From NCBI GenBank assembly GCA_937995555.1, contig CALKJX010000267.1, forward strand, positions 1-19,453: a DNA stretch of 19,453 nt, in the 5' to 3' direction. Position numbers and translations under genes: made by a program. The DNA is from an uncultured Elioraea sp. (GTDB taxonomy: Bacteria; Pseudomonadota; Alphaproteobacteria; Acetobacterales; Acetobacteraceae). The notes beneath the pieces were generated by a model that saw only the letters and a program-made list of their open reading frames with translations, made no database searches and was not told the origin of the DNA. Positions 6,275 through 14,195 of the stretch are shown here, one piece after another (positions within the stretch are counted from its first letter, which is position 1; each line of letters starts with the position of its first letter).

Positions 6275-6865
6275 GTGGCGGAGCCCGAAGACCCGATCGT
6301 GCGGTTCGAGGCCTGGATGGCCGAGGCGGCGAAGACCGAACCGAACGACCCGAACGCGACCTGCCTCGCGACCGCCACCCCCGACGGGCGGCCGTCCGCG
6401 CGCATGGTGCTGCTGAAGGGCGTCGATGCGCGCGGCTTCGTCTTCTACACCAACCTGGAAAGCCGCAAGGGCAGGGAGCTCAGCGCCAATCCGCAGGCGG
6501 CGCTGTGCTTCCACTGGAAGACCCAGACCCGATCGGTGCGGGTCGAGGGGCCGGTCGAGAAGGTGGCGGACGCCGAGGCGGATGCCTATTACGCCTCGCG
6601 CTCGCGCGGGTCGCGCATCGGCGCCTGGGCCTCGCAGCAGTCGCGCCCGCTGGAGGGGCGCTGGGCGCTCGAGAAGGCGGTCGCCGAGTACACGCTGAAA
6701 TTCGGCCTCGGCGAGATCCCGCGCCCGCCCTTCTGGTCGGGGTTCCGGCTCGTGCCGCGCGCGATCGAGTTCTGGCGCGACATGCCGTTCCGCCTGCATG
6801 AGCGGCTGGTCTATCGCCGCGACGCCCCCGGTACGCCGTGGCGTACGGAACTCCTCTATCCGTGA
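6275..6865 (+). CDS. pdxH: pyridoxamine 5'-phosphate oxidase (FMN-dependent)
   Basis: 196 aa. It oxidises pyridoxine or pyridoxamine 5'-phosphate to pyridoxal 5'-phosphate using FMN and oxygen, as a cytosolic homodimer. The family order is clear: '[22 protein letters not shown]' and '[20 protein letters not shown]' form the FMN site, followed by '[12 protein letters not shown]' and '[17 protein letters not shown]'. The C-terminal dimerisation and substrate piece is '[11 protein letters not shown]...LLYP'. The GTG at 6275 is chosen because GGAGAG lies 5 nt upstream. The ATG two bases before it (6273) is in another frame, and longer in-frame starts add only a non-conserved Arg-rich piece. The stop overlaps the next gene by 4 bp. 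Confidence 0.93.
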   Translation: MAEPEDPIVRFEAWMAEAAKTEPNDPNATCLATATPDGRPSARMVLLKGVDARGFVFYTNLESRKGRELSANPQAALCFHWKTQTRSVRVEGPVEKVADAEADAYYASRSRGSRIGAWASQQSRPLEGRWALEKAVAEYTLKFGLGEIPRPPFWSGFRLVPRAIEFWRDMPFRLHERLVYRRDAPGTPWRTELLYP

Positions 6866-8334
6866 GCGAGGCCAACGGGCAGGCGGAGGTCGTCGCGTTC
6901 CTCACGCGCCTCGCCGGCCGCCCGCCGGTCGAGACCCATATCAGCCGCGTCTTCGTCGGCCGCGACACGGTCTGGAAGCTGCGCAAGCCGGTGCGGCTCT
7001 CCTTCCTCGACTTCTCCTCGCTCGCGGCGCGCGAGCGGTTCAGCCGCCGCGAGTTCGCGCTCAACGCGCCGCACGCCCCGGGGCTCTACCGCGATGTCGT
7101 GCCGGTGACGCGCGCCGCCGACGGCCGGCTCGCCCTCGGCGGCGCGGGCGAGGCGGTCGATTGGGTCGTGCGCATGGCGCCGGTGCCGGCGGCGGATTTC
7201 CTCGACCGCGTTGCCGCGCGGGGCGCGCTCACGCCGGTCCTGCTCGACGCGCTCGGCGATGCGGTGGCGGCGATGCATGGCGCGCTGCCCGCGGTCTCCG
7301 GGGTCGACGCCGTCGCGGCGATGGCGCGCGTGATCGCCGGCAATGCCCGTGCGGCCGAGGAGGCGGGGCTCGCGCCCGCGGCCGTCGGCGCCTGGCGCGC
7401 GGCCGCCGAGGCGCGTCATGCCGCGCTCGCGCCCTGGTTGCGCGCGCGCGCGCGCGACGGCTTCATCCGCCGCGCCCATGGCGACCTCCATCTCGGCAAT
7501 CTCTGTCTCTGGCAGGGGCGGCCGGTGCCGTTCGACGCGCTGGAGTTCGACGAGGATCTCGCCACCATCGATCTCGGCTACGACCTCGCCTTCCTGCTGA
7601 TGGATCTGGAGGCGCGGGCGGACCGCGCGGCGGCGAACCGGGTGCTGAACCGCTATGTCGCGCGCACCGGCGATGTGGCGCTGACGCGCGGCCTGCCGCT
7701 CTGGCTCTCCTGCCGGGCGATGGTGCGCGCGCATGTGCTGGCGCGCCTCGGCAAGGAGGACGCCGCGCGCTACCTCGCCTTCGCCCGGGCCGCGCTCGAC
7801 CCCGCGCCGCCCTGCCTGGTCGCCATCGGCGGGCTCCAGGGTACCGGCAAGACCACTCTCGCGCGCGCGCTCGCCCCCGCGCTCGGTGCCGCGCCCGGCG
7901 CCCTGATCCTGCGGACGGACGAGAGCCGCAAGCGGCTCGCCGGCCGCGCGCCCGAGGACCGGCTGCCTCCGGAGGCCTACACGCGCGCCGCGACCGAGGC
8001 GGTGTACGCCGCGCTGGAGGAGGGGGCCGCGACGGCGCTCGCCGGCGGCCATGCCGCGATCGCCGATGCGGTGTTCCTCGACCCGGCCGAACGGGCCCGG
8101 ATCGCGGCGATCGCCGCCGCCGCCGGTGTCGCCTTCCGCGGCCTCTGGCTCGAAGCCCCGCTCGCCGTGCTGGAGGCGCGGCTGATGGCGCGCCGGGGCG
8201 ATGCTTCGGATGCCGATGTCGCGGTGCTGCGCCAAGCGGCGGCGCGCGACCCCGGGCCGATCACCTGGGCCCGGCTCGACGCCGCCGTCCCCGACCTGCA
8301 GGATCGTGCCCGGCACGTGATCGCGAACCCGTGA
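6862..8334 (+). CDS. fused phosphotransferase (APH-like) and P-loop kinase/ATPase protein
   Basis: 490 aa with two parts. The N-terminal half resembles aminoglycoside phosphotransferase-type small-molecule kinases: a 'VWKLRKPV' nucleotide-lysine region, the Brenner motif 'HGDLHLGNL' (H206, D208) and '[22 protein letters not shown]'. The C-terminal half is a P-loop kinase with Walker A '[10 protein letters not shown]' (323-332) and a later 'TDESRKRL'. Such fusions are widespread in proteobacteria with no settled substrate; resistance to aminoglycosides should not be assumed. GTG 6862 overlaps the pdxH stop (GTGA), pointing to coupling; ATG 6838 is an alternative adding 8 residues. A (CG)8 run lies inside the gene. 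Its neighbour makes pyridoxal phosphate, so a vitamer or related metabolite is a possible but untested substrate. Confidence 0.85.
   Translation: MSEANGQAEVVAFLTRLAGRPPVETHISRVFVGRDTVWKLRKPVRLSFLDFSSLAARERFSRREFALNAPHAPGLYRDVVPVTRAADGRLALGGAGEAVDWVVRMAPVPAADFLDRVAARGALTPVLLDALGDAVAAMHGALPAVSGVDAVAAMARVIAGNARAAEEAGLAPAAVGAWRAAAEARHAALAPWLRARARDGFIRRAHGDLHLGNLCLWQGRPVPFDALEFDEDLATIDLGYDLAFLLMDLEARADRAAANRVLNRYVARTGDVALTRGLPLWLSCRAMVRAHVLARLGKEDAARYLAFARAALDPAPPCLVAIGGLQGTGKTTLARALAPALGAAPGALILRTDESRKRLAGRAPEDRLPPEAYTRAATEAVYAALEEGAATALAGGHAAIADAVFLDPAERARIAAIAAAAGVAFRGLWLEAPLAVLEARLMARRGDASDADVAVLRQAAARDPGPITWARLDAAVPDLQDRARHVIANP
7441..7456. repeat. (CG)8 dinucleotide run inside the kinase fusion gene
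   Basis: Sixteen bases of uninterrupted alternating CG encode part of an Arg-Ala-Arg-Ala-Arg stretch just before the Brenner motif. A slip of one unit would change the reading frame. Confidence 0.85.
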
Positions 8335-8394
8335 TGCGTCACCGCATGGCGTGCTAGGATTCGCACCGGCGAGACGAACCACAGGGGAAGGCGC

Positions 8395-9270
8395 ATGCCC
8401 TACCGGAAGTTGCTGCTGCCCGTGATCGGCACCGAGGCCGGCGAGGCCGCGCTCACCACCGCCTTCATGGCGGCGCGGATCTGGAAAGCGCATGTGCACG
8501 GCCTGCACGTGCGCATCGATCCGCGCGACGTCGCCCCGCTCGCGGGCGAGGGCCTGTCGGGCGCGATGATCGAGGAGATGATGAGTGCCACCGAGCGCGA
8601 GAGTGCCGAGCGCGCCCAGGGCGTGCAGGCGCTCTTCTCGCGTTATGTCGAGGAGCACGGCATCCCCATCGTCACCGACCCGGCGGCCGCGTTCAGCGCC
8701 GGCGCGGTGACGGCGAGCTTCGGCTCGGTGGTCGGGCGCGAGGAGGACGTGGTCGCGCAGCAGGCGCGGCTGTCGGACTTCGTCGTGCTCGCGCACCCCG
8801 AGGCGGGCGACGACGTCTCCACCTCCGACGCGCTGCACGCGGTGCTGTTCGATTCCGGCCGGCCGGTGATGGTCGCCGCCCGCACCGCCCCCGCGCAGCT
8901 CGGCCGGCGCGTCTGCATCGGCTGGAACGGCACGGCCGAGTCGGCGGCCGCGGTCGCCGGCGGGCTGCCCTGGATCGAGCGCGCCGAGGCGGTCGCCGTG
9001 CTGCACGCCGAGGAGTATCAGCGCCGCGGGCCCGACGTCACCGGCCTGATCGACTATCTCGCCTGGCACGGCGTGAAGGCGGAGACCAAGCAGTTCAAGC
9101 CGGCGGGCAACTCCGTCGGCGCGGGCATGCTCGCCGCGGCGAAGGAGTTCGAGGCCGACCTGCTGATCATGGGCGCCTACAGCCACAGCCGGCTGCGCCA
9201 GCTCATCCTCGGCGGTGTCACGCGCCACGTGCTGGAGCACGCGGACCTGACGCTGCTGATGAGCCGCTGA
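8395..9270 (+). CDS. universal stress protein with two UspA domains
   Basis: 291 aa, two tandem Usp domains (about 1-140 and 150-291). The first opens 'MPYRKLLLPVIGTEAGEAAL'. The second opens 'RRVCIGWNGTAESAAAVA' and ends with the nucleotide-site pattern 'GAYSHSRLRQLILGGVTRHV', though the usual second glycine is replaced. Proteins of this kind bind nucleotides and help survival under stress or stasis in the cytosol; the exact role is unknown. A good ribosome site (GGGGAAGG) precedes the ATG at 8395. It is separated from the upstream kinase gene by 60 bp, so it probably has its own promoter. It converges on ackA with no gap: the stops abut in the palindrome tgatca. Confidence 0.88.
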   Translation: MPYRKLLLPVIGTEAGEAALTTAFMAARIWKAHVHGLHVRIDPRDVAPLAGEGLSGAMIEEMMSATERESAERAQGVQALFSRYVEEHGIPIVTDPAAAFSAGAVTASFGSVVGREEDVVAQQARLSDFVVLAHPEAGDDVSTSDALHAVLFDSGRPVMVAARTAPAQLGRRVCIGWNGTAESAAAVAGGLPWIERAEAVAVLHAEEYQRRGPDVTGLIDYLAWHGVKAETKQFKPAGNSVGAGMLAAAKEFEADLLIMGAYSHSRLRQLILGGVTRHVLEHADLTLLMSR

Positions 9271-10452
9271 TCAGGCGCGCAGCAGCCGCAGCGTCTCCAG
9301 CGCGATCATGCGCTCCTCGTCGGTGGGGATGCGCAGCACGCGCACACGGCTCGCCGGCGTCGAGAGCACGGTCTCGCCGCGCGCGTTCGCGGCCGTATCG
9401 AGCGCGATGCCGAGCCAGTCGAGCCCCTCGCACACCGCGGCGCGGATCGCGGCGCTGTTCTCGCCGATGCCGGCGGTGAAGACGAGCGCGTCGAGCCCGC
9501 CGAGCGCGGCCGTGAGCGCGCCGAGCTCCTTGCGGATGCGATAGACGAAGTAGGCGATCGCCTCCTGCGCCTCGGCCGTGCCCGCCTGTTCGAGGGCGCG
9601 CATGTCGCTCGACAGGCCGGACAGGCCCTTGAGCCCGCTCTCGTGGTAGAGCAGCCGCGTCAGCGCCGGCGCGTCGTAGCCCTCGGCCGTCAGCAGGTGC
9701 AGCAGCACGCCGGGGTCGAGCTGGCCCGCGCGGGTGCCCATCGGCAGGCCATCGAGCGCCGTGAAGCCCATCGTCGAGTCGATCGAGCGGCCGTCGCGGA
9801 TCGCGCACATCGAGGCGCCGTTGCCGAGATGCGCGACGACGACGCGCCCGCGGGCGATCCCGGGTGCCACGTCGTGCAGCCGCATGGCGATGTAGGCGTA
9901 GGAGAGGCCGTGGAAGCCGTAGCGTCGGATGCCGCGCCGCCAGAACGCGCGCGGCAGCGCGAAGGTGTCGGCCACCCACGGATGGCCGCGGTGGAAGGCG
10001 GTGTCGAAGCAGGCCACCTGCATCACGCCGGGATGGAGCTCGGCCATGGCGTCGATGCCGGCGAGGTTGTGCGGCTGGTGCAGCGGCGCGAGCGGCGTCA
10101 GCGCCGCGAGCTCGGCGCGGATGGCCGGATCGATCACCACCGGGGCGGCGAGCGCGGCCCCTCCATGCACCACCCGATGCCCGATCGCGACGATGCGATG
10201 CTGCCCGGCCGCGCGCGCGAGGGCCGTGCCGATCGCGGCGAGCGCGGCGCGGTGGTCGCGCGGCCCCTCGCCCTGCCCCCACGCCTCGTCGGCGACGGTC
10301 GTTCCGGCGGCATCGCGCAGCGCGAGGCGCGGCGCGAGCCCGATCGCCTCGATCTGGCCCGACAGCAGGGAAGTGAGCCCGTCGTCGGCCGCGAACAGCT
10401 CCACCTTGATCGACGACGAGCCCGCGTTGACGACCAGGACCGCGTCGGTCAC
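9271..10452 (-). CDS. ackA: acetate/propionate-type kinase
   Basis: 393 aa, normal for the family. It transfers phosphate between acetyl (or propionyl/butyryl) phosphate and ADP in the cytosol. Motifs in order: 'VLVVNAGSSSIKVELF' (N9), 'IGHRVVHGG' (R93), 'ACFDTAFHRG' (D150), 'YGFHGLSY' (H181), 'HLGNGASMCAIRDGRSIDSTMG', 'PMGTRAGQLDPG' (R241) and 'FTAGIGENS'. The GTG start at 10452 overlaps the upstream phosphotransacetylase stop by 4 bp (GTGA), so translation is coupled. The open frame extends much further upstream without a stop, but that part is a shadow of the neighbour. Last gene of the four-gene minus-strand cluster. Short-chain specificity cannot be read from the sequence. Confidence 0.92.
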   Translation of the reverse strand: MTDAVLVVNAGSSSIKVELFAADDGLTSLLSGQIEAIGLAPRLALRDAAGTTVADEAWGQGEGPRDHRAALAAIGTALARAAGQHRIVAIGHRVVHGGAALAAPVVIDPAIRAELAALTPLAPLHQPHNLAGIDAMAELHPGVMQVACFDTAFHRGHPWVADTFALPRAFWRRGIRRYGFHGLSYAYIAMRLHDVAPGIARGRVVVAHLGNGASMCAIRDGRSIDSTMGFTALDGLPMGTRAGQLDPGVLLHLLTAEGYDAPALTRLLYHESGLKGLSGLSSDMRALEQAGTAEAQEAIAYFVYRIRKELGALTAALGGLDALVFTAGIGENSAAIRAAVCEGLDWLGIALDTAANARGETVLSTPASRVRVLRIPTDEERMIALETLRLLRA

Positions 10453-11867
10453 GCCGCGCCGTCCGCGGCCGGCACCGCGCTGCTTCCGGTGGTCTGCCAG
10501 TGCCGGTACAGCACCGCGAGCGCGGCCGAGGCGAGGCGCGCGCGCACATCGTCGGCCCGGCTGGTCAGCATCACCGGCGCCGCGGCGCCGAGCACCAGCC
10601 CGGCCGCGTCCGCCTGCGCGACGAAGGTGAGGTTCTTCGCCAGCATGTTGCCGGCCTCGAGATTCGGCACCACCAGGATCTCGGCCCGGCCCGCCACCAG
10701 CGAGGTGATGCCCTTGGTGCGCGCGGCATCCAGGTCGATCGCGTTGTCCATCGCGAGCGGCCCGTCGACGAGACCGCCCGTGATCTGGCCGCGATCGGCC
10801 ATCTTCGACAGCACCGCCGCGTCGATCGAGGACGGGATCGAGGGGTTCACCGTCTCGACCGCGCTCATCACCGCGACCTTCGGCCTGGCGATGCCGATCG
10901 CGCGGGCGAGGTCGATCGCGTTCTGCGTGATGTCCGCCTTGGTCATCAGGTCGGGCAGGATGTTGATCGCCGCGTCGGTGACGATCAGCAGGTGGTCGAG
11001 CACCGGCGCGTCGAGCACGAAGGCGTGGCTGACGCGGCGCTTGGTGCGCAGCCCGCCCTCGCGCTTGACGATCTCGGCGAGCAGCTCGTCGGAGTGCAGC
11101 GCGCCCTTCATCACCGCCTGCGCGCGGCCCTCGTGCACCAGGGCGACCGCGCGCGCGGCCGAGGCATGGCTGTGCGGCGTCTCGACGATCTCGATGGCGG
11201 CGAGATCGAGCCCGGCCTCGGCAGCGGCCGCCTCGATGCGCGGCCGCGGGCCGACCAGGATCGGCACGATCAGCCGCGCCTTCGCCGCTTCCAACGCGCC
11301 GGCAAGGCTCGGCCCGTCGCAGGGATGCGCGATCGCGGTCGGCAGCGGGGCGAGCGGCGCGCAGGCGGCGATCAGCGCGTCGAACTTCGCGCGCCGGTGC
11401 AGCGCGAGCCGCGGCAGCCCGGCGTCCTCGAGCGTGACGCGCCTGGTCGGAGCCGCCACCTCGGCCTCGGCTTCCGCCACCACCGTGCCGTGCTGGTTCA
11501 CCGCGCGGCCGTCGAACACGATCACGGAGTCGGCCAGCTTGAGCTTGGCCGTCACGGTCGTGGTCAGCGTGTCGCCGACACGGGCGGGGGCGAGGAACCG
11601 TACGGTCTGGCTGCGGTAGCGCGTGCCGGGCCCGGGCAGGCGGTTGCCGAGCACCGAGGAGAACAGCGCGGCGATCCACATGCCGGGGGCGACCGCCTGC
11701 TCGTCGTCGCCCTCGCCCTGCCGGCCCGGCAGATGGATCGGGTTGAGGTTGCCCGAGGCGTGCGCGAACAGCACGAGATCATCCGCCGTCAGCACCCGCG
11801 TCTCGGCGGCGCTGTCGCCGACCGCGATCTCGTCATAGGTGCGGTTGACGGCCCGGCGCGGGATCAT
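10449..11867 (-). CDS. MaoC-like hydratase / phosphate acyltransferase fusion
   Basis: 472 aa. Residues about 8-135 form a MaoC-type hotdog domain ('FAHASGNLNPIHL', 'APGMWIAALFSSVLGNRLPGPG', 'VRFLAPARVGDTL'). Residues about 155-465 form a phosphate acetyl/butyryl-transferase ('HPCDGPSLAGALEAA', 'PILVGPRPRIEAAA', 'QAVMKGALHSDELL', 'ITGGLVDGPLAMDNAI', 'VVPNLEAGNMLAKN'). The transferase converts acyl-CoA to acyl phosphate for the coupled AckA. In the hydratase domain, the Asp of the usual D-x-N-P-x-H active site is Asn40, so hydratase activity is doubtful. This fusion type is known in alphaproteobacteria. ATG 11867 starts 13 bp after the binding-protein stop, with a weak ribosome site. Confidence 0.88.
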   Translation of the reverse strand: MIPRRAVNRTYDEIAVGDSAAETRVLTADDLVLFAHASGNLNPIHLPGRQGEGDDEQAVAPGMWIAALFSSVLGNRLPGPGTRYRSQTVRFLAPARVGDTLTTTVTAKLKLADSVIVFDGRAVNQHGTVVAEAEAEVAAPTRRVTLEDAGLPRLALHRRAKFDALIAACAPLAPLPTAIAHPCDGPSLAGALEAAKARLIVPILVGPRPRIEAAAAEAGLDLAAIEIVETPHSHASAARAVALVHEGRAQAVMKGALHSDELLAEIVKREGGLRTKRRVSHAFVLDAPVLDHLLIVTDAAINILPDLMTKADITQNAIDLARAIGIARPKVAVMSAVETVNPSIPSSIDAAVLSKMADRGQITGGLVDGPLAMDNAIDLDAARTKGITSLVAGRAEILVVPNLEAGNMLAKNLTFVAQADAAGLVLGAAAPVMLTSRADDVRARLASAALAVLYRHWQTTGSSAVPAADGAA

Positions 11868-11880
11868 GCGGCGCGGCCCG

Positions 11881-12759
11881 TCAGTCCGGCAGGGCGTTCA
11901 GCAGCGTCATCGCGACGAAGGCGTCGCCCGGACGCCGCCCCGGGAAATGCCGCTCGGCGATCTCGATCATTCGGCCGGAGCGGGCGAGCTCGGCGATGGT
12001 GCGGTCGGCGAGTACGCGCAGCGCCCGCTCACCCGGCCGGACGCCGAGCGCGTAGGTCTCGAGCGTGAGCGTCTGGTCGGCGATCGCCAGCGCATCCGGG
12101 TCGGCCGCCTGGGCGCGGAGTGCCACCAGGATCTCGAGGTCGGCGGTGTAGGCGTCGGTCAGCCCCGCGGGCAGGGCCGCGAGCCCGTCCTGATGCGTCG
12201 CCGCCTCGACGATCTCCGCGTTCAGCTTCCCGCCCGCCACGTACGCGCGGAGCGCCCGCTCGGTAGTGGTGCCGGCGAGCACGCCGACGCGCCGCGGCGG
12301 CCGGGCGGGCAGGCCGAGCCCCCCGCCGCCGAGCGGCGGCAGCGCGATCGGGCTCGGGCCGAGGCGGACCATCAGCCCCGCGCCGGTGACGAAGGTGGGC
12401 AGCGAGAAATCCACCCGGTCGGCGCGGCCGAGGGTGCGCGAGGTCGCCTCGCAGAGCAGGTCGATCTTCCCCTCCGCCAGCAGGCTCAGCCGGTTGCCGG
12501 CATCGACCGCGACGTATTCCGCCCGGATCGGGCGCCCGGTCTTCGCCGCCGCGGCCTCGACCACGGCGCGGCAGAGATCGACGCCGTAGCCCTCGTAGCG
12601 GCCCGCCTCGACCGAGATCGAGAAGGGCGGCGCATCCGCGCGCACGCCGAGCCGGAGCGTGCCGCGCGCGGCCGCCTCGTCGAGCGCGTCGGCGAGCGCC
12701 GACCCGGCGGGCAGGGCGAGGGCGAGGGCGGCGATCACAAGCCGGCGGGGAAAGCGCAT
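11881..12759 (-). CDS. extracellular solute-binding protein, family 3-like (orphan)
   Basis: 292 aa. A signal peptide (MRFPRRLVIAALALALPAGSALA) is cleaved around residue 23. The family 3 fold is shown by 'ARGTLRLGVRADAPPFS', 'YEGYGVDLCRAVVEA', 'LAEGKIDLLCEATSRTLGR' and 'VDFSLPTFVTGAGLMVR'; a second half follows from 'RVGVLAGTTTERAL'. Family members usually bind amino acids or other small polar compounds in the periplasm. No permease or ATPase of the matching type lies beside it, so it is an orphan component or a sensor. A Gly/Pro-rich loop (about 134-157) sits between the lobes. The ATG at 12759 is preceded by AGGA. It lies between a deacylase and the acyl-phosphate genes. Confidence 0.8.
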   Translation of the reverse strand: MRFPRRLVIAALALALPAGSALADALDEAAARGTLRLGVRADAPPFSISVEAGRYEGYGVDLCRAVVEAAAAKTGRPIRAEYVAVDAGNRLSLLAEGKIDLLCEATSRTLGRADRVDFSLPTFVTGAGLMVRLGPSPIALPPLGGGGLGLPARPPRRVGVLAGTTTERALRAYVAGGKLNAEIVEAATHQDGLAALPAGLTDAYTADLEILVALRAQAADPDALAIADQTLTLETYALGVRPGERALRVLADRTIAELARSGRMIEIAERHFPGRRPGDAFVAMTLLNALPD

Positions 12760-12811
12760 GCGGACAATCCTGGCTGATGGAGTGGGGCGAGAGTGCCGTC
12801 CCGGCGCGGCT

Positions 12812-12825
12812 GCGCGCAAGCGCGC
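12812..12825 (-). other. stem-loop immediately after the M20 deacylase stop
   Basis: gcgcgc-aa-gcgcgc directly follows the stop codon of the deacylase gene, 53 bp before the binding-protein start. There is no T-run. It may trim or stabilise the mRNA between the two genes; significance is uncertain in such GC-rich DNA. Confidence 0.3.
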
Positions 12826-14094
12826 TCAGGTGACGGCGCGGGCGGCGAGCCAGTCGAACGCCGCCAGCGCGTGCGCCTTGGCGACGTGCAGGAACTCCTC
12901 GACCGTCACGTGCTCGTCGGCCTGGCCCATCGTCACCGGGCTCGGGCCGTAGAGGAAGGCCGGCACGCCGGCCCAGCGCCAGTAGCGGCTGTCCGACCCG
13001 CCGAGGGAACAGCAGGGGACGGGGCGCGGCTTGCCGAGATCGCGCTCCACCACGTCGGCGAGGATGGAGACCATCGGGTCGGCCGGGTCGGCGAGCGAGG
13101 GCGGGTAGGAGTGGTCCTCGTGCACCGCGAGGCTCGCCTCGGGGAAGCGGGCGAGGATGCGCCGCACATTGCCCTCCATCGCCGCGCGGTCCAGCCCCCA
13201 GGGGTAGCGGAACTCGCATTGCAGCTCGCAGCGGTCGGGCAGCACGTTCACCTTCGATCCGCCCGCGATCATGCCGGCGTTGAACACCACCTGGCGCACG
13301 ATCGCCGAGGCGCCCTGGCCGAGCCCGGCATCGTGCGCGGCGATCACCGCCGGATCGGCGAGCGCCTGCGCCACCGCCTCGGGCAGCGCGGGCTCGAAGC
13401 CGTGCAGCCCCTCGAAGGCGGCGATGATCGCGGCCGCGATCTTGATCGCGCTCGGCGAGAGATGCGGATAGCCGCCATGCGCGCCCCTGGTGCGCACGCT
13501 GACGGTCAGGCGCAGCGTGCCCTTCTCCATGAAGCGGATGTTGTTGATGCCCGAGGGCTCGCCGTTCAGGCAGATATCGCCCTTCACCGCCTCGCCGAGT
13601 GTGTCGAACAGGTAGCGCGTTCCCCAGCGCCCGCCGGTCTCCTCGTCGCTGACGGCGGTGAGTGTGACACGGCCGGCGAGCGACGGTGCGATGCGGGCGA
13701 GGGCCGCGAAGGCGATGGTGCTGGCCGCCGTGCCCGCCTTCATGTCGGCGGCACCCCGGCCGTAGAGCCGGCCGTCACGGAGGTCGCCCGACCAGCCATG
13801 GGCATCGTTGGGCGGGAAGACGTCCATGTGGCCGTTGAACACCAGATGCCCGCCGGCGCGGGCGCCGGCGAGGGTCGCGACGAGGTTGGGCAGGTCCGGC
13901 CGCGCCGCGTGGATCGCGGGCGCAAGCCCCCGGTCGGCGAGGAAGCGTTCCAGCACGGCCGCGGCGGGGCGCGTGTCGCCCGGCGGATTGGCCGAGGGCG
14001 CCCGGAGGAAGGCGCGCAGCAGCGCGATCTGCTCCGCCTCCGTCTCGCGCAGATGCTGAAGCAGCGCGCGTCGCGCCGCCGCGGGATCGGTCAT
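12826..14094 (-). CDS. M20 family deacylase/peptidase (ArgE/DapE-like)
   Basis: 422 aa. All di-zinc and catalytic residues of the ArgE/DapE group are visible: H89 and D91 in 'FNGHMDVFPP', bridging D118 in 'GRGAADMKAG', catalytic E151 and ligand E152 in 'SDEETGG', E179 in 'LNGEPSG' and the late H395 in 'DEHVTVEEF'. A dimerisation lid domain lies between ('GAHGGYPHLSPSAIK' region). These cytosolic enzymes hydrolyse N-acetyl, N-succinyl or similar amides; the exact substrate is not determinable. The ATG at 14094 has AGGAAA 8 nt upstream. First gene of the minus-strand cluster, divergent from the aldolase-family gene. Confidence 0.88.
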   Translation of the reverse strand: MTDPAAARRALLQHLRETEAEQIALLRAFLRAPSANPPGDTRPAAAVLERFLADRGLAPAIHAARPDLPNLVATLAGARAGGHLVFNGHMDVFPPNDAHGWSGDLRDGRLYGRGAADMKAGTAASTIAFAALARIAPSLAGRVTLTAVSDEETGGRWGTRYLFDTLGEAVKGDICLNGEPSGINNIRFMEKGTLRLTVSVRTRGAHGGYPHLSPSAIKIAAAIIAAFEGLHGFEPALPEAVAQALADPAVIAAHDAGLGQGASAIVRQVVFNAGMIAGGSKVNVLPDRCELQCEFRYPWGLDRAAMEGNVRRILARFPEASLAVHEDHSYPPSLADPADPMVSILADVVERDLGKPRPVPCCSLGGSDSRYWRWAGVPAFLYGPSPVTMGQADEHVTVEEFLHVAKAHALAAFDWLAARAVT

Positions 14095-14195
14095 GCTTCG
14101 GTTTCCTGAACCACCCTTGATGGCGCGGCAGGTTAGGCCGACACTCCGACGCCGTCACCCCGAGGCGATGGTAACCGACCGCAACGGATCACCGC
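14095..14195. promoter_or_regulatory. divergent gap between the deacylase cluster and the transporter operon
   Basis: 101 bp that must hold the promoters of both clusters. On the plus strand TTGATG (14117-14122) and GACACT (14140-14145), 17 bp apart, are a weak -35/-10 candidate. On the minus strand only the AGGAAA ribosome site is clear. I see no strong operator-like repeat. Confidence 0.35.

Noticed and set aside
6273..6801. ATG at 6273 as the pdxH start
   Set aside because: It is in a different frame from the PdxH motifs; the GTG two bases later is in frame and well spaced from GGAGAG.
6862..7800. Aminoglycoside resistance gene
   Set aside because: The phosphotransferase domain is fused to a P-loop kinase and sits in a housekeeping context; this family is not known to confer resistance.
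8334..8347. atgcg-tcac-cgcat hairpin between the kinase fusion and uspA as a terminator
   Set aside because: Only 5 bp, overlaps the stop codon and has no T-run; too weak to call.
6856..9240. 794-codon open frame on the minus strand across the kinase fusion and the stress protein
   Set aside because: It is antisense to two well-supported genes, Arg/Gly/His-rich without recognisable motifs, and explained by the scarcity of stops in GC-rich DNA.
9271..11679. 802-codon minus-strand frame that would join acetate kinase to an N-terminal extension
   Set aside because: The upstream part is an out-of-frame reading of the MaoC-phosphotransacetylase gene. AckA has its own GTG start with the usual 4-bp overlap.
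12793..14109. 438-codon plus-strand frame opposite the M20 deacylase
   Set aside because: The minus strand has every catalytic residue of the family; the plus-strand product is compositional noise.
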